Notes: generated by a model not told the origin, from the sequence alone. Shown: positions 18,284 through 27,765, counted from the first letter of the stretch. The stretch is DNA of 64,000 nucleotides from Chitinispirillaceae bacterium (GCA_016929595.1 JAFGIN010000179.1:31008-95007); one strand, 5' to 3'. Numbers and translations: made by a program.

Positions 18284-18325
18284 TAAAAAAATCTTTTCGC
18301 TTATCATAATCTGATAAGCGAAAAG
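18284..18325 (-). terminator. Intrinsic terminator or attenuator between acpP and fabF
   Basis: A perfect 14-bp inverted repeat (18293-18306 and 18312-18325) with a five-base loop is followed on the minus strand by ATTTTTTTAG. It begins about 10 bases past the acpP stop and ends about 38 bases before fabF. Confidence 0.88.
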
Positions 18326-18335
18326 AATTGAAGCA

Positions 18336-18569
18336 TTAGATTTTGCCTGCAAGATAATCAAAGGCATCTTTAACTGTCTTGAACTTTTCTGCATCATCAT
18401 CAGGTATTTCAACATCAAAAGCATCTTCAAAAGCCATGATAAGTTCAACCTGATCAAGAGAATCTGCACCAAGATCATCAACAAAAGAAGCCTGTGGATT
18501 TACTTTATCCTCACTGACACCTAATTTCTCAGCAATAATCTGTTTTACTTTACCTTCCATTTCGCTCAC
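18336..18569 (-). CDS. acpP: Acyl carrier protein
   Basis: 77 residues, acidic, standard length. Carries the growing acyl chain on a 4'-phosphopantetheine attached to Ser37 in the GADSLDQVE motif. The start is GTG at 18569, seven bases after AAAGGAG; an internal ATG three codons later is less well placed. It lies between fabG (61-base gap) and a strong terminator, which fits its need for higher expression than fabF. Confidence 0.98.
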   Translation of the reverse strand: MSEMEGKVKQIIAEKLGVSEDKVNPQASFVDDLGADSLDQVELIMAFEDAFDVEIPDDDAEKFKTVKDAFDYLAGKI

Positions 18570-18630
18570 AATAAAACTCCTTTCAAAAAGAATACTGTTA
18601 TTTAATTTATAAAAATGGTTATTTTACAAC

Positions 18631-19374
18631 CTACATGACAAGTCCACCATCAACAGTCAAAACCTGACCTGTAATATAATCAGAAAGTGATGAACTAAGA
18701 AAAAGAACTGCATTGGCTACATCTTTCGGTAATCCTAACGCCTGCATCGGAATCTGACTACTTAATTTAAGCTTTTCTGCATCAGAAAGCTTGTCGGTCA
18801 TTGCAGTTTTTATAAATCCCGGGGCAACCGCATTAACATTTATAGATCGGGCAGCAAATTCGCGGGCAAGAGTCTTTGTAAGACCTATAAGACCAGCCTT
18901 TGATGCTGAATAGTTTGCCTGTCCGGCATTACCCATCAAACCAACCACTGAAGCGATATTTATAATCTTACCGCTGCGAGCCTTCATCATGGGCCGCACC
19001 ACCTCTTTTGAGCAAAGGAAAGCACTCTTAAGATTGATATTGAGTACCAGATCCCAGTCTTCCTCTTTCATTCTCATAAGAAGACCATCACGGGTAATAC
19101 CTGCATTGTTTACCAGTATATCGATTTTTCCGAATTTTTCAACAAAGTTTCCAACCATAGTCTCTACATCTTTGGCATTTGAAACGTCCGCTTTCAATGG
19201 AAGTGCCTGACGTCCTAAAGCCTCGATCTCTTTAGCAGCAGCCGATGCTGTATCATAGTCAATATCACTGACTGCTATATCGCAACCCGCTTTTGCAAGC
19301 GTCATTGCAATCTCTTTTCCGATACCTCTTCCAGCTCCAGTTATCAGGGCTGATTTTGATGAAAGGTCTATCAC
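18631..19374 (-). CDS. fabG: 3-oxoacyl-ACP reductase
   Basis: 247 residues. Short-chain dehydrogenase that reduces beta-ketoacyl-ACP with NADPH. The nucleotide-binding loop TGAGRGIG is at 12-19, NNAG at 89-92, and the catalytic Ser142, Tyr155 and Lys159 lie in INIASVVG and YSASK. The start is GTG at 19374 after AGGGAG. It is placed 16 bases after fabD in the plsX-fabH-fabD-fabG-acpP run. Confidence 0.97.
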   Translation of the reverse strand: MIDLSSKSALITGAGRGIGKEIAMTLAKAGCDIAVSDIDYDTASAAAKEIEALGRQALPLKADVSNAKDVETMVGNFVEKFGKIDILVNNAGITRDGLLMRMKEEDWDLVLNINLKSAFLCSKEVVRPMMKARSGKIINIASVVGLMGNAGQANYSASKAGLIGLTKTLAREFAARSINVNAVAPGFIKTAMTDKLSDAEKLKLSSQIPMQALGLPKDVANAVLFLSSSLSDYITGQVLTVDGGLVM

Positions 19375-19390
19375 TTTTTTCTCCCTTTTC

Positions 19391-20314
19391 TCAAGATTTT
19401 GTTAGCAGAGAATATATGTTTGTTACAGTATCACAAGAAATGACATTTAAGGTATTCTGACACTTTTTAGCAAGTCCTTTAAGAACACTGCCCGGCCCGA
19501 CCTCGATACAGGTACCATAATCCCGGGAAACAAGTGACTGCATTGAATCAACCCATCGTACCGGTGAAACCAATTGCTTAACAAGAAGACTTTTCATCAG
19601 TTGAGGGTCCGTCTCAGGCTTCGCAGTAACATTAGTGACCACAGGACAACGGGGCACAGAAAATGTAAGCGTATCAAGGACTTGTGAAAATTCATCGGCA
19701 GCACTCTGCATAAGCGGCGAATGAAATGCACCACTTACCGGCAATACAATCGCACGCTTTGCACCCGCTTCTTTCAACAAAGTACAGGCCTCATTTACCG
19801 CAGTTACTTCACCGGATATCACGGTCTGTTCGGGAGTATTCTCATTTGCAGTAACTACCACCCCTGAAGTAACCTTTTTTAACACCACAGATATTGCTTC
19901 TTTTGAAAGCCCCATGACCGCAGCCATAGCTCCTGCAGAACTCTTTCCAGCTTTTGCCATATACTCACCGCGAAGTGCAACAGCCTTCAACCCATCTGCA
20001 AACGTTAAAACACCCGCTGCATATAGAGCACTATATTCTCCAAGTGAATGACCAATAGTAAAAGATGGCACAACTCCCTTTTCGTTAAGAAGATCTGCAA
20101 TTACCGATTCCACAATAAAAAGTGACGGCTGAGTGTTCTGCGTTGCTGTAAGTTCCTCCTGTGGCCCCTCAAAAATTATCTTGAGGATATCTCTTTGAAG
20201 AATCTCATTGGCAGAATCAAATCGTTTACGGGCAGATTCAAACTCACTGTAAAAATCTTTACCCATTCCGACTATCTGCGAACCCTGACCAGGAAATAAA
20301 AATGTAAATGCCAT
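19391..20314 (-). CDS. fabD: Malonyl-CoA:ACP transacylase
   Basis: 307 residues from ATG 20314, chosen because GGAGA lies five bases upstream; an ATG four codons earlier overlaps that ribosome-binding site. Loads malonyl groups onto ACP. The oxyanion/N-terminal motif FPGQGSQ, the nucleophile Ser90 in GHSLGEYSAL and the catalytic His in SGAFHSPLM are present. The gene is 35 bases past fabH. Confidence 0.97.
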   Translation of the reverse strand: MAFTFLFPGQGSQIVGMGKDFYSEFESARKRFDSANEILQRDILKIIFEGPQEELTATQNTQPSLFIVESVIADLLNEKGVVPSFTIGHSLGEYSALYAAGVLTFADGLKAVALRGEYMAKAGKSSAGAMAAVMGLSKEAISVVLKKVTSGVVVTANENTPEQTVISGEVTAVNEACTLLKEAGAKRAIVLPVSGAFHSPLMQSAADEFSQVLDTLTFSVPRCPVVTNVTAKPETDPQLMKSLLVKQLVSPVRWVDSMQSLVSRDYGTCIEVGPGSVLKGLAKKCQNTLNVISCDTVTNIYSLLTKS

Positions 20315-20349
20315 CACTCTCTCCATTTTTTCTTGCTTTTTCGGTTTAC

Positions 20350-21312
20350 CTAAAACTGTACCAATGCACTGCCGACAGCAACACCCCCGCCCAGCGCTGT
20401 AAAAAGTATCCTCGTTCCACTCTTCACTCTGTTATCTTTCCACGCTTCCTCCAAAGCAAGCGGTATCGATGCAGAGGATGTGTTTCCATATCGTTCAACG
20501 TTAATAACAACCTTCTCACGAGGAACATTCAGCCGTTCAGCTACAGCCTGAATGATTCGAATATTTGCCTGATGAGGAATAAGCAGATCCACATCATTTA
20601 CAGAAAGTCCTGTCGAATCAAGTACTTTTTGTGACATTTCAGACATCATTTTGACAGCATGTTTGAAAACTTCGTTTCCTTTCATTTTCATAGTGCAGTC
20701 GCTACCACTTGATGGAAGAACCAGTATATCTCCCAGGTTACCATCGCTCTGAATCTGTGTTGCCAGAACCCCTTTCGATTCATCATTGGTTCCCCTCAGC
20801 ACAACTGCCCCGGCACCATCACCAAACAGAATACACGTTGTACGATCTTTCCAATCAAGAGATTTTGAAATAACTTCTGCACCCACTATAACTATATTTT
20901 TTGCTACCCCGCTGACAATCAAACTGTTTGCACTTGTAAGAGCAAATACAAAACCCGCACAGGCGGCACTTATATCATATGCAAACGCGCGGGAACATCC
21001 GGTAATAGCCTGAATCCTGCAAGCAGTGGAAGGGAAAAAACTATCTGGAGTAAATGTGGCACAGATTATGCCATCTATGTCCTGAGGTTCAAGTCCAGCC
21101 TGCTCGATTGCACGCCGAACAGCTACAGCACCAAGCTCAGAAGCCTTCAGATCAACACCTCTTGGGGCAATATGTCGTCTCTTTATACCGGTGCGCGTTG
21201 TAATCCACTCATCTGTAGTATCCAGAAAAGCCTCAAAATCCTTGTTGTACATAATGTTATCAGGGACATTTGTTCCCACTGAAGCTATATATGACCGCTT
21301 AAAACTTTTCAC
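20350..21312 (-). CDS. fabH: Beta-ketoacyl-ACP synthase III
   Basis: 320 residues. Initiates fatty-acid synthesis by condensing acyl-CoA with malonyl-ACP. The active-site triad is Cys118 (SAACAGF), His247 (IPHQANIRI) and Asn277 (ERYGNTSS). The C-terminal GGGVAVGSAL loop is typical. The start is GTG at 21312 with AAAGGTTGA upstream. It lies 34 bases past plsX in the operon. Confidence 0.97.
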   Translation of the reverse strand: MKSFKRSYIASVGTNVPDNIMYNKDFEAFLDTTDEWITTRTGIKRRHIAPRGVDLKASELGAVAVRRAIEQAGLEPQDIDGIICATFTPDSFFPSTACRIQAITGCSRAFAYDISAACAGFVFALTSANSLIVSGVAKNIVIVGAEVISKSLDWKDRTTCILFGDGAGAVVLRGTNDESKGVLATQIQSDGNLGDILVLPSSGSDCTMKMKGNEVFKHAVKMMSEMSQKVLDSTGLSVNDVDLLIPHQANIRIIQAVAERLNVPREKVVINVERYGNTSSASIPLALEEAWKDNRVKSGTRILFTALGGGVAVGSALVQF

Positions 21313-21346
21313 TAATTCAACCTTTCACACTATCAGATCTGACAGC

Positions 21347-22300
21347 TCAACACAATGCATTGCTCTCAACAGCAGCAGTCGCAGTGTGTATCGCATGTGC
21401 AATTGCTCTTACACTAGATCCACCGTGAGCTTTCAGAACAGTACCGTTTATACCAAGAAAAGGAACAGCCCCCTGCAACTCTGGATCAAGGGTAGAAAGT
21501 TTGCCTTTCAACTTTTTTCCCAGGTCGCAACCAGAACCAAGAACCGATTCTATCAACAAATGAAACTGTTCATATGCCTTTAACAATACATTGCCGACAA
21601 AACCATCACATACAACAACATCAGCCTCACCGGAAACGACACCGCCTCCCTCAATGAAGCCAATATAATTTTTATACTTTTTTTGGAGAACTAAAGCGGC
21701 ATCACTCACTGCCTTTGTCCCCTTCATTGGTTCCTTACCAATATTTAGAAGTGCAATAGCCGGAGAATTGGAATCAAAAAATTTTTCTACGTATCTACTC
21801 CCCAGAGCTGCAAAAGAGACCAGATGCTCGGAACGGCAATCCAGATTCGCCCCGACATCAAGGAGCAACACCGGCTTTCTCTTAACTGTTGGTAAAAAAG
21901 CCGCAAGAGCCGGACGAAGCACACCTTCGCTGCGGCCAAGGAGAAAAATTGATGCACCCAATAACACCGCAGTATCACCAGCACTGATAGATGCATCTAC
22001 CCGCTTCTCTTTTTGAAGAGTAATACAGCGAATAATCGATGAATCAGTCTTTCGCTTCCAAACACTTGACCTTTTATCACCGGAATCGACTGACTCCGTA
22101 CAATGAATAACTTCGTATTTATCAGGAGTAAGTGCTTCTCCTGACACCAGAAACACCTTCCGGATGACATCCTGATTTCCGCACAGAAACGCTTTAAATG
22201 GCTTATCCATTTTTTTATGCGCTTCAATAATACCTGAAATCATAGTCTCAGGGCCAAAATCCCCACTTTCGACATCTATAGCAAGGCGAATCTCTTTCAT
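21347..22300 (-). CDS. plsX: Phosphate acyltransferase PlsX
   Basis: 317 residues. Makes acyl-phosphate from acyl-ACP for phosphatidic acid synthesis. Recognised by LLDVGANLDCRSEHL, SAGDTAVLLGAS, LLNIGKEPMKG, VVCDGFVGNVLLK and LLGINGTVLKAHGGSS, and by its place between rpmF and fabH. The N-terminal motif is IDVESGDFGP where the family usually has a D-A-M-G-G-D-x-G-P pattern; three residues differ, though the aspartates are kept. It starts with ATG at 22300, 41 bases after the rpmF stop. Confidence 0.95.
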   Translation of the reverse strand: MKEIRLAIDVESGDFGPETMISGIIEAHKKMDKPFKAFLCGNQDVIRKVFLVSGEALTPDKYEVIHCTESVDSGDKRSSVWKRKTDSSIIRCITLQKEKRVDASISAGDTAVLLGASIFLLGRSEGVLRPALAAFLPTVKRKPVLLLDVGANLDCRSEHLVSFAALGSRYVEKFFDSNSPAIALLNIGKEPMKGTKAVSDAALVLQKKYKNYIGFIEGGGVVSGEADVVVCDGFVGNVLLKAYEQFHLLIESVLGSGCDLGKKLKGKLSTLDPELQGAVPFLGINGTVLKAHGGSSVRAIAHAIHTATAAVESNALC

Positions 22301-22341
22301 GCAGCGCTAACGCAATCGATAATCCCGAAATTGGAGTGCTT

Positions 22342-22521
22342 CTATTCCTCTACCTGTAATACTTCACGACCAGCATAGTATCCACAGTTTGGACACACCC
22401 GATGCGCTGTCTTTGGCTGCTTGCAATGTGAACATGTCACAGGCTTTGATGGTTTGATCGCAAGATGACTTCTGCGTTTATCTCTTCTGGCACTCGTATG
22501 GTGCTTTTTAGGAACTGCCAT
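22342..22521 (-). CDS. rpmF: Ribosomal protein bL32
   Basis: 59 residues: begins MAVPKKHHTSARRDKRRSH, then the zinc-ribbon cysteines CSHC and CPNC and a short acidic end. Component of the 50S subunit. AGGAGGAT lies just upstream of the ATG at 22521. The order yceD-rpmF-plsX-fabH is widely conserved in bacteria and couples ribosome and membrane synthesis. Both Cys pairs are intact, so this is a zinc-binding form. Confidence 0.97.
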   Translation of the reverse strand: MAVPKKHHTSARRDKRRSHLAIKPSKPVTCSHCKQPKTAHRVCPNCGYYAGREVLQVEE

Positions 22522-22544
22522 GTATCCTCCTCATAATTGTATAT

Positions 22545-23057
22545 TCAGTTCTGTTTTAATTTACGTAAAGCATCCCAGCGCGGGTCGATTCCTTTAAATT
22601 GTTCCTTTTTTCCCGGCTCATACTCAATAGAAATATCTGAATCATTAACAACGATACCCTTACACTCCGAACTGCATAATGGCATCAACGGAAAAGCAGT
22701 CTGGATCTCTTCGTATAATAATGGACTCAAATCTACCTTATCATCTCTGTCGTTAAAGTAAAAATCTGCCACATCATCGTCCAGTGATCGCCCACTTTTC
22801 CCTGATACTTCCTTCAAAACTGCCCTGAAATCGCCCTCTACAGTAAAAGGAAATAAATCAAGGCATCTGGCGCACTCTATTTTGAACTCTCCAGTGAACC
22901 AGATATGCAAAAAAATCGTCGGTCCACAACGATCTATCTCCAAGCGACACTCCATCTTTCTGGAAATTGATGGTAGATCTTCTTTCAGTTTTTCAAGATC
23001 TGCCAAACCATGTTGCGTAGAATGTCCTTCTGGTATAAGGTGTGTTTCCAAAATCAT
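22545..23057 (-). CDS. YceD/DUF177 family protein
   Basis: 170 residues from ATG 23057, chosen over an in-frame ATG at 23114 because GGGAGG lies six bases upstream. The family is found next to rpmF in most bacteria and has been linked to 23S rRNA maturation or accumulation. The conserved C-x2-C pair is seen as CARCLDLF, and a later CSSECKG pair follows the PLCSSEC pattern. It is probably the first gene of the rpmF-plsX-fab operon, with about 270 bases of upstream DNA available for a promoter. Confidence 0.88.
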   Translation of the reverse strand: MILETHLIPEGHSTQHGLADLEKLKEDLPSISRKMECRLEIDRCGPTIFLHIWFTGEFKIECARCLDLFPFTVEGDFRAVLKEVSGKSGRSLDDDVADFYFNDRDDKVDLSPLLYEEIQTAFPLMPLCSSECKGIVVNDSDISIEYEPGKKEQFKGIDPRWDALRKLKQN

Positions 23058-23328
23058 ATAAAACCTCCCGAAAATAGAACAATCTGTAATGTCTTCAAAC
23101 CTTAAACAGATCACGAATAAAGAGATTTTATATTATCCGAAAATCCGGCAAGCCTGTTCCGAACAGTATAAGTCTGATAAACCTGCTGAAAATCCTCAAA
23201 TATAGTTTCAAACAACCCTATCGAAGTCCTCTAAAATAATTCGTCTCTAATACAATTCCAAGAAAAGTATTGTAAAAAAAAAAGATTTAACGTACTTTTA
23301 TTGTGATACAGACATCATTAACTACGGT

Positions 23329-23979
23329 TCAACCGCCAGCAACTTTTGTGCCTGCCTTCTGAAATAATTCGTAAGCAGCTCTTGCACGCTGTCGCAAAAC
23401 ACGCTCACGATTAGCCTCCTGGGATGAGTCATCGGATTGATAATAGAGCCGATAGTAGTAAGCAGCTTCAGTCAGCAGTTTCAAGGCATCTCTAATAATC
23501 GTTACTGTTTCTGTAAAAGATGCATCCTGGATTGGCACACTCTCAAATTCAGTATTGAGTTGATCTATGTTTTTCTTCATCTCTGATGTACGCCCCAGAA
23601 GAACATCAACATCCACGGTTTCGTCCTGAAGCTCAATATTGATCAGTGATGTTGTGTACCCGCTTCCGGCAGTGATAATTTTGTTTATATGCGCAACCCT
23701 GATTAACCGTTCCTTGTTTTTCAGTTTTTCTTCAGTAGACAACGCCCTTTCTTCCGCAAGCCGTTTTTCTTTCTCCAGCCTTCGCAGCTCTTCAATTTTC
23801 TTGGTATCAAGACCGGTGTTAACGTACTGAACTATGCACCAGACCGTTCCCGCCAGCATTATCGTTGCAATTAGATAGGAAAGACTTAGCCGTGTAGGAC
23901 CATGAGCATTAATAGCTACCATGTACGCTAAAAGTGTCAATCCACATGCCAGCGCCAATAAAAGGACTTCAGTACTCAT
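23329..23979 (-). CDS. Unknown membrane protein with two TM segments and a coiled coil
   Basis: 216 residues. Two hydrophobic segments (about 4-22 and 31-50) are followed by a charged heptad-rich stretch (about 56-92, Glu/Lys/Arg/Leu) predicted to be a coiled coil and then a helical domain ending in Gly-Gly. I do not recognise a family. Its start overlaps the stop of the CNNM-type transporter gene by four bases (ATGA), so the two are translationally coupled and may work together at the membrane. Confidence 0.75.
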   Translation of the reverse strand: MSTEVLLLALACGLTLLAYMVAINAHGPTRLSLSYLIATIMLAGTVWCIVQYVNTGLDTKKIEELRRLEKEKRLAEERALSTEEKLKNKERLIRVAHINKIITAGSGYTTSLINIELQDETVDVDVLLGRTSEMKKNIDQLNTEFESVPIQDASFTETVTIIRDALKLLTEAAYYYRLYYQSDDSSQEANRERVLRQRARAAYELFQKAGTKVAGG

Positions 23980-25211
23980 ACATTTTCACCTTTGCTGATT
24001 AAAACTCTTTCGATCTTTGAAGAAGTAGCTTTTATAATATAGAAATTATATCCATCTATTGCAACCCTGTCACCAGACTTTGGAATCTTTTCCAGATAAT
24101 TTGTCAGTAAACCATTCAGAGTCCTCACATTTGGAACAGCCTTCAACAGTGAATGGGGTAACCAGTCCTGAATCAGTGCAATCTCCTGAAGCCCATCAAA
24201 AATTCTGCTTATTCCAGTCACATTTTCCTTCACAGGGGCAGTAACCATATTTGACATAATACTATTTAGGCATAGCTGCAATGAAAATATTCCGCTGAAA
24301 CAGCCAAACTGATCCAGGACACACACCTCATCACATTTTTCCGTGAAAAGCAGGCTTATCAAATCCGCCGTCTCCATAGTTTCGGCAACCCACACTACTG
24401 GTGATATGATCCGATTCGCAATTAACTCTGTTCCATCTGCCCCCGCACAATCTTTGATATGCACTACTCCTCTGATAGTACGGATATCGTTATTGCTCCT
24501 TATAACCGCCAGACTTTTTTTGGTTAGAGCCATCTTCTGAAGCACCTTCCTGACAGTCATCTGTTCCTGTACAATCAACAATTTTGACCTATGTATCATC
24601 ACCTTGCGAACCGGCTCCGCACCCTGACTCAAAATGCCAATTATCATTGCCTTCTCATGATTATTTATTACCGACTCTGTCGCCGCTTTTTCTATATTCG
24701 TTTTCAATTCCTCTATAGTTATAAACGGGCTTGGACGACGTAAACGGGATTTGAAAAGATTTAAGAAAAAACTATTAACGTTCTGAATTAACCCAAGCAC
24801 TGGTGTGGCAACAACTTCAAGATGATATAGAAACGGTGAAATCGACACCGCAATAAACTCGTTATTTTTCAGCGCAATATTTTTAGGAAGCATCTCTCCA
24901 AAAACAATAATCATTACTGTAGCAATTCCTAAAGATGTCAATGTTGAGTTATCGGGCAGCAATATTCCCATAATATTATCGATCAATCCTGCAAGTGTTA
25001 TGTTCACAAATAAATTTGCAAGCAATATCAGAAGAAGCGTTCGTTGCCCGTTTTTGAGCAACAGATATAACCACTGGTATTTTTTTTCTTTCTGATAAAA
25101 AAGGATCCGTTCACGGGGAATCGAAAATAAAGCAGTTTCGGAAGCTGAAAAAAAAGCTGAAAAACTTAAAAGCAGAATCGCGATCACTACTTGTATTATT
25201 AAGATTGTCAT
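23976..25211 (-). CDS. CNNM/CorC (DUF21 + CBS) transporter-like protein
   Basis: 411 residues. A DUF21 transmembrane domain (about 1-180; SAFFSASETALFS, GEMLPKNIAL) is followed by a CBS pair (about 200-320) and a CorC/HlyC-type C-terminal domain (LNGLLTNYLEKIPKSGD, then DGYNFYI). Related proteins act in magnesium/cobalt efflux or sodium-coupled export; some are annotated as hemolysins without good evidence. No clear Shine-Dalgarno precedes the ATG at 25211. The CBS part is divergent. The substrate is not predictable. Confidence 0.87.
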   Translation of the reverse strand: MTILIIQVVIAILLLSFSAFFSASETALFSIPRERILFYQKEKKYQWLYLLLKNGQRTLLLILLANLFVNITLAGLIDNIMGILLPDNSTLTSLGIATVMIIVFGEMLPKNIALKNNEFIAVSISPFLYHLEVVATPVLGLIQNVNSFFLNLFKSRLRRPSPFITIEELKTNIEKAATESVINNHEKAMIIGILSQGAEPVRKVMIHRSKLLIVQEQMTVRKVLQKMALTKKSLAVIRSNNDIRTIRGVVHIKDCAGADGTELIANRIISPVVWVAETMETADLISLLFTEKCDEVCVLDQFGCFSGIFSLQLCLNSIMSNMVTAPVKENVTGISRIFDGLQEIALIQDWLPHSLLKAVPNVRTLNGLLTNYLEKIPKSGDRVAIDGYNFYIIKATSSKIERVLISKGENV

Positions 25212-25430
25212 ATTTCAGGGAAATTATATGAACCAACCGGAAGAACCGGTATTGTATTGACACCCATCGAACAATGGGCTAAATAGTGCAAAACAAAACT
25301 TTGAAAAACTACCTGACTTATGCGTCAAAAAAGGCAACCTTGTAATTAACCCTGATTTCGATGCACAAATCAAGTACCAACATTTCGATCCTCCAAAGAG
25401 GACCGAATTAATTAACACGACTTTTCAGGA

Positions 25431-25886
25431 TTAAAACGGAAGATCATCAGCCATCGAATCCTGACTTACCGGCCCCATATCATATGAAGGCACCTCGGGT
25501 ATTCCCGGATCAGAATACGAAGAACCACTACTACCGCCTGAAGATGGTGCTCCACCTCCATTTCCACCTATAAACTGAAATGTCTGGACATTAATCTCTG
25601 TACGATATTTTTTGACACCATCTTTATCATCCCAGGAACGGGTTCTGATACTTCCTTCGAGATAGACAGTTCTGCCTTTCTTAAGGTATTGATTAACTAT
25701 TTCTGCCTGTTTCCCCCAAACCACAATATTGTGCCACTCTGTACGGTCCTGACGTTGCCCGTTTTTATCGGTGAACCGCTCCGATGTAGCCAGAGAAAAG
25801 GTTGCAACTGCCTGACCTCCCGGAGTGTATTTCAATTCCGGATCCTTACCCAGATTCCCAACTAATATGACTTTGTTTACCCCCAT
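25431..25886 (-). CDS. ssb: Single-stranded DNA-binding protein
   Basis: 151 residues from ATG 25886, set by AAGGAGG seven bases before it; an upstream ATG 11 codons earlier overlaps that site. Binds single-stranded DNA in replication and repair. An OB fold ([20 protein letters not shown] to about residue 105) is followed by a Gly/Ser-rich linker and the acidic tip DDLPF, which recruits partner proteins. It is an isolated cistron between the M20 hydrolase and CNNM genes. Confidence 0.97.
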   Translation of the reverse strand: MGVNKVILVGNLGKDPELKYTPGGQAVATFSLATSERFTDKNGQRQDRTEWHNIVVWGKQAEIVNQYLKKGRTVYLEGSIRTRSWDDKDGVKKYRTEINVQTFQFIGGNGGGAPSSGGSSGSSYSDPGIPEVPSYDMGPVSQDSMADDLPF

Positions 25887-26024
25887 GAAACCTCCTTTTT
25901 TGATAGTTAAAACATTCATCGCCCGGGGTGAGCTGTAATTACTTAAAAATAATAAGGTGCATCTAAAAATGTAAGATTCAATGCAGTGGTTAGTGATCGG
26001 AAGCTAGTCACTCAGTCACCGATC

Positions 26025-27227
26025 TCATATCTCACTCTCATTCCTGATTCCCAGCTCCGACATTACATAACAAAAATGCGCTATAATTCCAGTTCTGATC
26101 GCTTCTTCATCAGGAATAAAGGATGAGCTGTGAAGTCCGCTGCCATTAAAAGTCCCGTTTTTCTGACGCACACCCAAATGAATAAACACCCCTTTTAGAA
26201 TCTGCTGATAAAAAGCAAAATCTTCAGCATACATACTCGGATTATGCCGGATTATTGCAGTTCCCTCCCCCACTATCGATTCAAATACAGAAGCAAAGTG
26301 AGCAGCAATTGACGGATCATTATTTGTCGGGGGAAACGTTTTAAGGAAATTCACTTCTGCCTGAGTTCTGAATGACTGCGCGGTCGCAGATACCATTTCT
26401 GTTATACGGTTCATTAGTTTTTCGAGCAGCTCGCGGGAGTGGCAGCGTATTGTTCCGTGTAATAGAGCCTGATCAGGAATGACATTGCGCTGACTACCCG
26501 CCTTAAATTCCCCGATAGTCAAAGTCACCGGAACAAAAGGTGACACCTCGCGGCTGACCAGCGTCTGCAGTTGAATAACAAGAGTTGACGCACAAACGAT
26601 CGGGTCCACTGTTACCTCCGGTGTTGCACCATGCCCCCCTTTACCATTTACAACAACATCAAACGCCGTGATTCCGGCAAAATCAAGACCATCCTTAACA
26701 CCAACAGTCCCGGTATCATGATCAGTATTGACATGAAGCCCAAAAATCGAATCCGCCTTCGGCAGATGTCCGCCTGATAGTAACGTATACGCACCTCCCG
26801 GTTCAACCTCCTCAGATGGTTGAAAAAGAAGATGCACCGTTCCCTGCCACAGATGCTTCATCTGCAAAAGCAGTGACGCAGCACCCAACAGAATTGAAGT
26901 ATGCATATCATGGCCGCAGGCGTGCATAACCCCCCTGCTTGTGGAACAATACTCCAGACCACTCTTCTCCTCAATAGGAAGTGCGTCCATATCTGCCCTT
27001 AAAATGACACTCTTTCCTGCACCGTTTTTAACAGGTGTTATAACTGAAGTCTTCTCCAGATAATAAACCGGGTCCAATCCCAGATTCTTTAACCGATTAT
27101 ATACCAGTTCCGCTGTTTTATACTCCTGACCACTCAGTTCCGGATTCTGATGAATATTCCGACGAATCCCCACTATTTCCGGATACATATTATTAACAAT
27201 GTCAACTATCTTTTTTTTATCTGTCAT
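26025..27227 (-). CDS. M20D-family amidohydrolase (hippurate/IAA-amino acid hydrolase type)
   Basis: 400 residues. Metal-dependent hydrolase that releases amino acids from N-acyl conjugates. The metal ligands are in HACGHDMHT (102-110, Cys104) and QPSEEVEPGGAY; GGHGATPEVTVDP marks the dimerisation/lid domain and PSMYAEDFAFY the C-terminal ligand. No signal peptide. The exact substrate (hippurate, indole-acetyl amino acid, or acetyl amino acid) cannot be assigned. The gene is divergent from the small-protein family at 27474, sharing a 246-base control region. Confidence 0.9.
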   Translation of the reverse strand: MTDKKKIVDIVNNMYPEIVGIRRNIHQNPELSGQEYKTAELVYNRLKNLGLDPVYYLEKTSVITPVKNGAGKSVILRADMDALPIEEKSGLEYCSTSRGVMHACGHDMHTSILLGAASLLLQMKHLWQGTVHLLFQPSEEVEPGGAYTLLSGGHLPKADSIFGLHVNTDHDTGTVGVKDGLDFAGITAFDVVVNGKGGHGATPEVTVDPIVCASTLVIQLQTLVSREVSPFVPVTLTIGEFKAGSQRNVIPDQALLHGTIRCHSRELLEKLMNRITEMVSATAQSFRTQAEVNFLKTFPPTNNDPSIAAHFASVFESIVGEGTAIIRHNPSMYAEDFAFYQQILKGVFIHLGVRQKNGTFNGSGLHSSSFIPDEEAIRTGIIAHFCYVMSELGIRNESEI

Positions 27228-27387
27228 TGTTCATTCTCTCTACATTCTATTATGTCTTATCAGCACATTTCTACTTATTGACAACTCGATTACCACTGGT
27301 TATCATTTTGTTTTAAATTATCATTAACTCTTGTTTCTCACCAAATTATCTTTCATTGAGATATTTCTGATAAACCGGATTAAAAAG

Positions 27388-27396
27388 TGTTATAAT
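27388..27396 (+). promoter_or_regulatory. Extended -10 promoter of small-protein gene 1
   Basis: TGTTATAAT is a TGn-TATAAT extended -10 element 78 bases before the ATG at 27474. No good -35 is seen, as expected for this promoter class. Equivalent motifs precede both paralogues. Confidence 0.55.
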
Positions 27397-27473
27397 TATA
27401 ATGTAGTTCATGCGTAATCGGAATAAACATTAAAAACCTGACCTGCATTGATTGATATAACAGGGAGGTCTTT

Positions 27474-27698
27474 ATGGCAGATCTAATTTTGAATGACCCG
27501 GAAAAGAGTAGCGAACTAGCATCAGAAAATGAACTGAATTACGAATTTGATCCCAACGACAGTGCGGCGGTAGAACGCATTCACGCGTTGCTGTCTCTTA
27601 GAAATAAACATCGCATTGAAAACAGCGAAAAATTGTTGGCAATTTTTTGTGATAAGACGATCGATCACAATAACGAACCTGAACAACCAACAATCTAA
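27474..27698 (+). CDS. Small protein of unknown function, paralogue 1 of 3
   Basis: 74 residues. Begins MADLILNDPE and carries the family core YEFDPND-x3-AVERIH-ALLSLR, then a Lys-rich helix and a Cys in AIFCDK. No signal peptide or membrane segment. GGAGG six bases upstream of the ATG supports translation. Compared with its two neighbours it lacks the long basic C-terminal tail, ending in an acidic EPEQPTI instead. I do not recognise the family. The three genes share start sequence, ribosome-binding site context and core, so they arose by tandem duplication. Confidence 0.7.
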   Translation: MADLILNDPEKSSELASENELNYEFDPNDSAAVERIHALLSLRNKHRIENSEKLLAIFCDKTIDHNNEPEQPTI

Positions 27699-27765
27699 CA
27701 AACTATCGTGCGTAAGTACACTAACAAATTTCTAGCACACTCTTAATAAAGTCTCAACATTCGTT

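Noticed and set aside
25224..25418. 64-codon minus-strand open frame between ssb and the CNNM gene
   Set aside because: Random-looking Ser/Phe/Cys-rich sequence without a ribosome-binding site.
27450..27461. TGATATAAC as the promoter of small-protein gene 1
   Set aside because: A start site from it would fall inside the ribosome-binding site; TGTTATAAT at 27388 is better placed.
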